Assembly: GCA_013003515.1 (NCBI GenBank)
Contig: JABDIW010000390.1
Location: forward strand, 1-10,387
DNA from: Acidimicrobiia bacterium
GTDB lineage: Bacteria; Actinomycetota; Acidimicrobiia; Spongiisociales; UBA5794
Length of the DNA: 10,387 nt
Direction of reading: 5' to 3'
A program made the translations under genes and the position numbers. How positions within the stretch are numbered: position 1 is the stretch's first letter; every line of letters begins with the position of its first letter. This document shows, one piece after another, positions 6,235 to 10,387 of the stretch. The notes under the pieces are model-generated. The model did no database searches. It was not told the DNA's origin and worked only from the letters and a program-made list of their open reading frames with translations.

Positions 6235-7030
6235 CGTCTTCACCAAGACGATCTTCGACCGGCGTCGCGGTCTGATCGGGTGGACGATGGGCATGGCCGC
6301 CCTCGTGGTGATGGTGATTGCGTTCTACCCGTCGATAGCCGGCCAACGCGAGCAGCTCGAAGACCTGTTCGAGAGCTACCCGGACAGCCTCCTCGCCCTG
6401 ATGGGTGTGGAGTCGGCGTCCGACATCCTGTCACCCGTCGGGTACCTCAACAGTCAGCTCTTCGCCAACGTCGTGTTGCTGATCGTGCTCATCTTCGCGA
6501 TCGGCGCCGGAACCGCGGCCACGGCCGGTGAGGAACGTGACGGCACCCTCGATCTGTTGCTGGCGCAGCCGATCTCGCGCACCAGAGTCCTCATCGACAA
6601 GCTCGGCTCCATCACCGTGATGCTGGCGGGGATCATCGCCGTGTCGTTCGTGGCGCTGGTGATCGGGGGGCCATTGGCGTCGCTCGACGTCGGAATCTCA
6701 GGGCTGGTGGCCGTCCACTTCGGCACGCTGCTCCTGGCGTTGTTGTTCGCCACGCTCGCCATGTTCATCGGCGGGCTCACCGGCAGCCGCGGTATCGCCC
6801 TCGGTACCACGGCCGGCATCGCCGTGATCGCCTACTTCATGTATGGCCTGTTCCCGGTGATCGATGCATTGGCGCCACATCAGGACATCTCGCCCTTCTA
6901 CTGGCTGCTCGGCGAGAACCCGCTTGCCAATGGTGTTCCGTGGCGGTGGTTTGGGCAGCTCGCCGGGTTCACAGCCCTCTTCCTCGCCGGCGCCATCTGG
7001 GGCTTCGGCAACCGCGACACCGGGACCTGA
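6224..7030 (+). CDS. ABC-2 type exporter permease
   Basis: The 268-residue membrane protein has about six predicted transmembrane segments (around residues 19-37, 80-100, 130-155, 160-190, 195-220 and 245-262). The sequence GEERDGTLDLLLAQPISRTR after the second helix is the coupling-helix region characteristic of ABC-2 permeases (LinY/NatB/YhaP-like), which contact the ATPase. The start at ATG 6224 (MLRSVFTKTIFDRRRG) overlaps the ATPase stop by 11 bp, so it is translationally coupled to it and presumably forms the transporter with two ATPase subunits. A 16-codon longer reading is possible but lies wholly inside the ATPase gene and adds nothing family-like. Its TGA abuts the stop of the convergent phzF-like gene, giving TGATCA with no spacer. 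Confidence 0.87.
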   Translation: MLRSVFTKTIFDRRRGLIGWTMGMAALVVMVIAFYPSIAGQREQLEDLFESYPDSLLALMGVESASDILSPVGYLNSQLFANVVLLIVLIFAIGAGTAATAGEERDGTLDLLLAQPISRTRVLIDKLGSITVMLAGIIAVSFVALVIGGPLASLDVGISGLVAVHFGTLLLALLFATLAMFIGGLTGSRGIALGTTAGIAVIAYFMYGLFPVIDALAPHQDISPFYWLLGENPLANGVPWRWFGQLAGFTALFLAGAIWGFGNRDTGT

Positions 7031-7822
7031 TCAGTCGACTTCGCGAACCTCGTCGCGAATGCAGGTTCCGCCGATGCTCACGGTCCGATCGGTCCACGAC
7101 AGCTCGATGACGGAGGGATGGCCCATCTCCGCACCCTGACGCACCCGTACGGACCCTTCGACCTCGCCACGAGACGCCAGGAGACGGGCCAGCGCGAATG
7201 CGGCGCTGCCGGTCGCCGGGTCTTCAGGTACACCGGCGGAAGGGGCGAAGAACCGGGCGTGCACGTCGTCACCGTCGCGATGGAACAGGTACACGCCGAA
7301 GTGGTCCGTGAGCGTGTCGATGTCGGGCGTGGCGGTCGCCACGGCCGGGCTCGACTCCATCTCAAACATCACGTAGTCGTTGGGAAGGAGCACCACCGCC
7401 GATGATGACGGGGCGGGGAGGCCGGCTGCGGTGGCCAGGTCGGTCAGATCGCGGCGCTCCTCGACATCGCCATAGACAGGGACATCGACCGTCACCACCC
7501 CGTTGTCGGCCCGGTAGCCGACCTCGCCGATACCGCACTCCAGCGTCCCCTCGTTCATGGGGCCGAGCTGAGTCATCACCCAGCCGGCTCCCACCAGCGG
7601 ATGCCCGGCAAACGGCAGCTCAACAGCGGGGGTGAAGATGCGAACCGCCGGGACGCTCCCGGCACGCCAGTGCACGTAGATGGTCTCGCTGAAACCGAGA
7701 TCGGTCGCCAGGGTCTGCATCGCCTCGCCATCGAGACCGGTGACGTCGTTGACGACACCCAGATGGTTGCCCCCGGAATCGCCATCCGTGAAGACACGCA
7801 GGATGTGGACGGGACGGCTCAA
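7031..7822 (-). CDS. PhzF family isomerase/epimerase-like protein
   Basis: The 263-residue protein has the two-domain PhzF fold motifs: VHILRVFTDGDSGGNHLGVV at the start, the catalytic Glu46 in GFSET, RIFTPAVELPFAGHP at about 61-75, EDPATGSAA near the middle of the second domain, and QGAEMGHPS. PhzF proteins are diaminopimelate-epimerase-like, acid-base isomerases; outside phenazine clusters their substrates are mostly unknown, and no phenazine genes are here. The start is TTG 7822: no ATG or GTG fits in frame, VHILRVFTD is the normal family N-terminus, and GAGGTG lies 5 nt upstream. The tRNA-Gly 3' end is only 17 nt upstream on the same strand, so this mRNA may be released from a shared tRNA transcript. 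Confidence 0.87.
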   Translation of the reverse strand: MSRPVHILRVFTDGDSGGNHLGVVNDVTGLDGEAMQTLATDLGFSETIYVHWRAGSVPAVRIFTPAVELPFAGHPLVGAGWVMTQLGPMNEGTLECGIGEVGYRADNGVVTVDVPVYGDVEERRDLTDLATAAGLPAPSSSAVVLLPNDYVMFEMESSPAVATATPDIDTLTDHFGVYLFHRDGDDVHARFFAPSAGVPEDPATGSAAFALARLLASRGEVEGSVRVRQGAEMGHPSVIELSWTDRTVSIGGTCIRDEVREVD

Positions 7823-7827
7823 CTCGA

Positions 7828-7833
7828 CACCTC
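7828..7833 (-). promoter_or_regulatory. ribosome binding site (GAGGTG) deciding the TTG start of the PhzF-like gene
   Basis: On the minus strand GAGGTG is followed by TCGAG and then TTG 7822. It lies entirely in the 17-nt gap between the tRNA CCA end and the start codon, so it would survive tRNA 3'-end processing. Confidence 0.5.
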
Positions 7834-7839
7834 GATTCG

Positions 7840-7913
7840 TGGAGCGGGTGAGGGGAATCGAACCCCCATCTTGAGCTTGGGAAGCTCACGTTCTACCACT
7901 GAACTACACCCGC
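7840..7913 (-). tRNA. tRNA-Gly (anticodon CCC), CCA encoded
   Basis: The minus strand folds as a complete cloverleaf. The acceptor stem is GCGGGTG/CACCCGC, the D arm GTTC-AGTGGTA-GAAC, the anticodon arm TGAGC-TTCCCAA-GCTCA with CCC in the middle of the loop, the variable loop AGAT, and the T arm GGGGG-TTCGATT-CCCCT. The discriminator is T, followed by an encoded CCA at 7842-7840. It would decode GGG glycine codons. It lies 13 nt after the stop of the small membrane protein gene and 17 nt before the PhzF-like gene, all on the minus strand. The opposite strand reads as a familiar false protein (GEGNRTPILSLGS), not a gene. Confidence 0.96.
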
Positions 7914-7923
7914 AGGGACGCTC

Positions 7924-7929
7924 AGGTTA
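7924..7929 (-). promoter_or_regulatory. candidate -10 element (TAACCT) for the tRNA-Gly gene
   Basis: TAACCT overlaps the TAA stop of the upstream membrane protein gene and lies 10 nt before the mature tRNA 5' end. It would allow independent transcription of the tRNA with a short 5' leader. No -35 is evident, so read-through from 8148 is the alternative. Confidence 0.3.
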
Positions 7930-8148
7930 GACCACGACGCTGGCCAGGCCCCAGGCGAAGATGACCACACCGACGGCGAGCAGCCACCACGCCCGCCCGG
8001 CTCTGAACTCCCCGGTCGTGCCCGCCGGGGCGTTACCCCGGCGGTGTTGGAGGATGGCGAAACCGTTGCCGGCGACCATGGCGGCCCCGATGGCGAGAAT
8101 CGCCATCGCCAGCAGCGAGTCGAGACCGAGAACGTCGACGATGTCCAT
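7927..8148 (-). CDS. small two-helix membrane protein, hypothetical
   Basis: The 73-residue ORF from ATG 8148 has two hydrophobic segments (about 10-34, LLAMAILAIGAAMVAGNGFAIL, and 54-73, WWLLAVGVVIFAWGLASVVV). A positively charged loop of about 20 residues (QHRRGNAPAGTTGEFRAGR) joins them. By the positive-inside rule the loop should be cytoplasmic and both ends outside. The second helix runs to the last residue. I do not recognise a family; small membrane proteins of this sort are common in actinobacteria without known function. The GTAGCGT -10-like heptamer is 9 nt upstream of the ATG and there is no Shine-Dalgarno. It opens a possible unit with tRNA-Gly and the PhzF-like gene, and is divergent from dcd with 44 bp between starts. 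Confidence 0.75.
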   Translation of the reverse strand: MDIVDVLGLDSLLAMAILAIGAAMVAGNGFAILQHRRGNAPAGTTGEFRAGRAWWLLAVGVVIFAWGLASVVV

Positions 8149-8157
8149 GAGGACCCG

Positions 8158-8163
8158 ACGCTA
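8158..8163 (-). promoter_or_regulatory. candidate -10 element (TAGCGT) of the small membrane protein gene
   Basis: On the minus strand GGTAGCGT is followed by 9 nt and ATG 8148. The hexamer lies exactly 17 bp upstream of the dcd -10, so it occupies the position expected for the dcd -35. Confidence 0.5.
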
Positions 8164-8183
8164 CCTGGAGATGCCATCGGTAG
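8161..8183. repeat. inverted repeat spanning the divergent dcd promoter region
   Basis: CTACC (8161-8165) and GGTAG (8179-8183) are inverted copies with 13 bp between. Extended outward, ACGCTACC and GGTAGAGT match at 7 of 8 positions and contain both opposed -10 hexamers. The centre holds a small palindrome, GATG-C-CATC (8170-8178). Confidence 0.5.
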
Positions 8184-8186
8184 AGT
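8181..8186 (+). promoter_or_regulatory. candidate -10 element (TAGAGT) of dcd, leaderless configuration
   Basis: TAGAGT is followed by CAGGGC and ATG 8193, so the predicted transcription start falls on the start codon. Together with the racemase start it forms a near-identical 15-mer. AGGGC here is too weak and too close to the ATG (1 nt) to act as a Shine-Dalgarno. Confidence 0.6.
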
Positions 8187-8192
8187 CAGGGC

Positions 8193-8780
8193 ATGATCTT
8201 CTCGGACCGCACCATCCGCGAGGCAATCTCTTCAGAGCGAGTCGTCATCGAGCCGTTCGACGACTCGATGGTTCAGCCATCGAGTATCGACCTCACCGTC
8301 GCCGCGGCCTTCCGGGTGTTCGAAAACCACAAGTATCCGGTCATCGACCCAAAGCATCCCCAGGAGGACCTCACCACGGAGGTGATCGCCACCGAGGAGG
8401 AGCCGTTCATCCTGCACCCCGGCGAGTTTGTGCTCGGGTCGACCGCCGAGATCATCGGCCTCTCCGATGACATCGTCGCCCGCCTCGAGGGGAAGTCGAG
8501 CCTGGGTCGCATCGGGTTGTTGATCCACTCGACCGCCGGCTTCGTCGATCCAGGGTTCCGTGGTCATCTGACGTTGGAGCTGTCGAACGTCGCCAACTTG
8601 CCGATCGCCATCTATCCCGGCATGAAGATCGGGCAGATCAGCTTCTATCAGCTGTCGACGCCGGCCGAGCACCCGTATGGGTCGGCTGCGGCGGGCTCGA
8701 AGTACCAGGGCCAGGAAGGGCCGACACCGAGCCGCATCCATGAGGACTTCGCCCGGCTCATCGGTCGCGACTCTCGGTGA
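8193..8780 (+). CDS. dcd: dCTP deaminase, probably dUMP-forming (bifunctional DcdB type)
   Basis: The 195-residue protein deaminates dCTP to supply dUMP or dUTP for thymidylate synthesis in the cytosol. It follows the Mycobacterium tuberculosis enzyme almost throughout: PFDDSMVQPSSIDL at 21-34, FILHPGEFVLGST at 72-84, LEGKSSLGRIGLLIHSTAGF at 98-117, DPGFRGHLTLELSN with the expected catalytic Glu129, PGMKIGQISF, and GSKYQGQEGPTPSR near the end. The TAGFVDPGF stretch matches the bifunctional dCTP deaminase/dUTPase type, whereas the E. coli monofunctional enzyme has TAHRIDPGW; this is why I favour direct dUMP formation. Start ATG 8193 is 6 nt after TAGAGT with no Shine-Dalgarno. It is divergent from the small membrane protein gene and stops 3 bp before the convergent ABC ATPase gene. 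Confidence 0.94.
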   Translation: MIFSDRTIREAISSERVVIEPFDDSMVQPSSIDLTVAAAFRVFENHKYPVIDPKHPQEDLTTEVIATEEEPFILHPGEFVLGSTAEIIGLSDDIVARLEGKSSLGRIGLLIHSTAGFVDPGFRGHLTLELSNVANLPIAIYPGMKIGQISFYQLSTPAEHPYGSAAAGSKYQGQEGPTPSRIHEDFARLIGRDSR

Positions 8781-8783
8781 CGC

Positions 8784-9488
8784 TCAGAACGACTGGCCCT
8801 CGGTGAGCCACAGCCCGAGCTCGGTGCGGTCCGGTTGGTGCAACCGGCCGTCGCGCACGAAATAGGCCCGATCGACGTAGTTGATGGCGGCAGGATCGTG
8901 GGTCGCCATCACCACCGCGGTGCCGCCATGGGCGATCCTGCGCAACAGGTCGAGGATCGACGCCCCGGTGTTGGTGTCGAGCTCACCGGTCGGCTCGTCG
9001 CACAGCAGGTACCCGGGTCCATGGACGAGCGCCCGGGCGATGGACACCCGCTGTTGCTCGCCACCTGAGAGCTCCTCCGGTCGATGGGTGGCCCGGGGGA
9101 GCATCTCCACGGCATCGAGGGCAGCCTCCACTCTCTTTCTCGACTTGCGACCACCCTCACCGAGGAGACGCAACGCCACCTCGACGTTCTCCGATGCCGA
9201 CAGCAACGTGAGCAGCCCGGAAGACTGGAAGACGAATCCGAGCCGGGTGCGACGGACCTTGGCAGCAGCCCCCTCGGAGAGCCCGTCGATGCGCGAGCCC
9301 TCGAGGTAGATCTCGCCCTCGTCCGGCTCCTGGAGCAGTCCCATGAGGTGCAACATCGAGGTCTTGCCAGACCCGGATGGCCCGAACAAGGCCACGAAAT
9401 CGCCCTGCTCGACAACGAGTGACGTGTCCAGCGCCCCGACGGCGCCCTGGCCGTAGCGCTTGGTCACGTTGCGCAGCTCAATCGACAT
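8784..9488 (-). CDS. ABC transporter ATP-binding protein, MacB/LolD type
   Basis: The 234-residue ATPase from ATG 9488 has Walker A GPSGSGKTS at 36-44, Q-loop Gln88 in FVFQSSGLLTLLSASENV, signature LSGGEQQR at 140-147, Walker B YLLCDEPTGELD at 160-171 and switch His197 in ATHDP. The compact size and the VFQ...L-SASENV and GELD features place it with ATPases that drive FtsX-like mechanotransmission permeases (MacB, LolCDE). An earlier in-frame GTG at 9500 is possible, but MSIELRNVTKRYG is the usual beginning and GTGAGG lies 6 nt upstream of ATG 9488. It overlaps the upstream ATPase gene by 11 bp, so the two are co-translated and may form a heterodimeric motor. Its stop is 3 bp from that of dcd. 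Confidence 0.88.
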   Translation of the reverse strand: MSIELRNVTKRYGQGAVGALDTSLVVEQGDFVALFGPSGSGKTSMLHLMGLLQEPDEGEIYLEGSRIDGLSEGAAAKVRRTRLGFVFQSSGLLTLLSASENVEVALRLLGEGGRKSRKRVEAALDAVEMLPRATHRPEELSGGEQQRVSIARALVHGPGYLLCDEPTGELDTNTGASILDLLRRIAHGGTAVVMATHDPAAINYVDRAYFVRDGRLHQPDRTELGLWLTEGQSF

Positions 9489-10329
9489 CAGGCACCTCAC
9501 CGTTCAGCTCGGTCTCGGGTCGCAGCAGGATGCCTTCCTCGGTGACCTCGGCACGTACGTGCTCGCCGATTCCAGCCTCGACGCGGAGGTCACTGGGCAG
9601 CTCGAGAGTGCCGTCGAGGGCGACCCGGAGAATCTCGTGATGCACGACGGTGGGAGCCGCCACCTGGCCGTCCGCGAGCCGGATGACACGATCGCTACGC
9701 GTTGCCAAAGCGACGTCGTGGGTGACCACCAGGACGCTGAGCCCGGCCTCGTGGGCCATGCGGCGCAGCAGCTCGTAGATCTCCAGCGACGTCTCCGTGT
9801 CCAGCTCGCCGGTGGGCTCATCCGCCAGCAAGAGCTTGGGGCCCATAGCGAGGGCGACGCACATGGCAAGCCGTTGCTGCTCGCCGCCGGACATCTTGTT
9901 GAGCCGGTTGAAGGCGTGGTTCTCCAGCCCGGTCGCTTCGAGCAGAGCCCGGGCGCGGGCCCGGCGCCGCCGGCGCCCGACTCCCGACAACAGCATCGGC
10001 AGCTCGATGTTCTGCATCACCGTGAGGTAGGGCAGGAGGTTGCGGGTGTAGTCCTGCCACAGGAAGCCCACATCTCGGCGGTAGTGCTTTGTCAGCACGG
10101 TCCCCGTGGCATCCGTGAGATCGACGCCGGCGACTTCGACCTTCCCGGCCGAAGGCATTTCGAGCCCGGCGAGGATGCGCAGCAGGGTCGACTTGCCGGC
10201 CCCGGACTTCCCGACGACGGAGATGAACTCGCCTTCCTGCATCGTGAAGTCAAGGCCCTGAAGCGCTACCACCTCGAGGTTGCCTTGCTTGTGGATCTTG
10301 ATGACGTTGCGGCAGTCGATGATGGCCAT
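9478..10329 (-). CDS. ABC transporter ATP-binding protein with AbrB-like C-terminal extension
   Basis: The product has 283 residues. The MacB-type ATPase domain (1-223) has Walker A GKSGAGKST at 40-48, Q-loop Gln92 in FLWQDYTRNLLPYLTVMQNI, an arginine-rich run at 119-127, signature MSGGEQQR at 146-153, Walker B LLLADEPTGELD at 166-177 and switch His204. About 60 extra residues follow. Residues 234-271 (LRVALDGTLELPSDLRVEAG, then ...VRAEVTEEGILLRPE) resemble a SpoVT/AbrB swapped-hairpin unit. I recall similar tails in Streptomyces ABC ATPases. ATG 10329 follows a strong AGGGAGGTG and overlaps the upstream stop by one base (TGATG). With the next ATPase and a likely upstream permease it would form an FtsX/MacB-like system of unknown substrate. 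Confidence 0.88.
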   Translation of the reverse strand: MAIIDCRNVIKIHKQGNLEVVALQGLDFTMQEGEFISVVGKSGAGKSTLLRILAGLEMPSAGKVEVAGVDLTDATGTVLTKHYRRDVGFLWQDYTRNLLPYLTVMQNIELPMLLSGVGRRRRRARARALLEATGLENHAFNRLNKMSGGEQQRLAMCVALAMGPKLLLADEPTGELDTETSLEIYELLRRMAHEAGLSVLVVTHDVALATRSDRVIRLADGQVAAPTVVHHEILRVALDGTLELPSDLRVEAGIGEHVRAEVTEEGILLRPETELNGEVPDVD

Positions 10330-10387
10330 CAGCGCTCCACCTCCCTGAGCACCTCGCTCATCCTGCGCACCGACACTCGTCGGGTCG
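10329..10387 (-). CDS. 3' end of an upstream gene in the ABC operon, partial
   Basis: Only the last codons are inside the window. On the minus strand the frame TRRVSVRRMSEVLREVER ends in TGA at 10331-10329, whose A is the first base of the next ATG. Such one-base stop/start overlaps mark tightly coupled operons. The basic, helical tail would suit the cytoplasmic end of an FtsX-like permease, the usual partner of the two ATPases, but the fragment is too short to identify. Confidence 0.55.
   Translation of the reverse strand, partial: TRRVSVRRMSEVLREVER
10338..10346 (-). promoter_or_regulatory. strong ribosome binding site (AGGGAGGTG) of the AbrB-tailed ABC ATPase
   Basis: On the minus strand AGGGAGGTG is followed by 8 nt and ATG 10329. 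It shows that this genome uses canonical Shine-Dalgarno sites for operon-internal genes, in contrast with the leaderless-looking first genes. Confidence 0.65.

Noticed and set aside
5329..6294. A 321-codon minus-strand ORF opposite the ABC-2 ATPase
   Set aside because: Antisense shadow of a clear ATPase gene, rich in reversed-frame Asp/Gly/Val/His patterns and without motifs.
7601..7930. A 109-codon plus-strand ORF ending in GEGNRTPILSLGSSRSTTELHP
   Set aside because: This is the well-known false protein made by reading the antisense of a tRNA-Gly gene, here fused to antisense of the PhzF-like gene.
1..10387. Defence system, mobile element, CRISPR or biosynthetic cluster
   Set aside because: I looked for integrases, transposases, direct-repeat arrays, toxin-antitoxin pairs and clustered enzymes and found none. 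The PhzF-like gene alone does not indicate phenazine synthesis, and the tRNA has no adjacent integrase or att-like duplication.

Overview
The window is a high-GC, very compact stretch of chromosome that looks actinobacterial (Actinomycetota, possibly Acidimicrobiia; this is inferred from gene content and not tested). The supporting evidence is a PAC2-family protein, a mycobacterial-type dUMP-forming dCTP deaminase, a 32-residue bS22/COX24-like ribosomal protein, GTG/TTG starts and probable leaderless transcription. It reads as ordinary housekeeping and accessory chromosome. I see no prophage, insertion sequence, CRISPR array, integrase or toxin-antitoxin pair, and no gene-free stretch longer than about 140 bases.

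Layout. (1) Positions 1-2110, plus strand: the 3' part of a PAC2 gene, then a Wzy/WaaL-like O-antigen ligase-family membrane protein. (2) 2071-2938, minus strand: a bS22-like ribosomal protein, then a YgeA-like Asp/Glu racemase. (3) 3076-4201, plus strand: a PuuD-like class I glutamine amidotransferase and a low-molecular-weight phosphotyrosine phosphatase, 4 nt apart. (4) 4198-5213, minus strand: an unrecognised 58-residue hydrophobic protein overlapping homoserine kinase by ATGA. (5) 5326-7030, plus strand: an ABC-2 exporter, ATPase plus permease. (6) 7031-8148, minus strand: a two-helix membrane protein, a tRNA-Gly(CCC) and a PhzF-family protein, separated by 13 and 17 nt. (7) 8193-8780, plus strand: dcd. 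(8) 8784-10387, minus strand: two MacB/LolD-type ABC ATPases, with the last codons of a further gene at the window edge.

Two structural patterns stand out. First, almost every gene that opens a transcription unit has a TANNNT -10-like hexamer only 6-10 nt before its start codon and no convincing Shine-Dalgarno. In four cases this is the heptamer GTAG[A/C]GT. This suggests leaderless mRNAs. The exceptions are the bS22-like gene and genes inside operons. Second, all four convergent gene pairs meet with between 40 bp of overlap and 3 bp of gap, so none leaves room for a conventional intergenic terminator. Other points of interest are an AbrB-like tail on one ABC ATPase, a Thr/Cys racemase active site, an apparently overlapping divergent promoter at 8158-8186, and the small ORF coupled to homoserine kinase.
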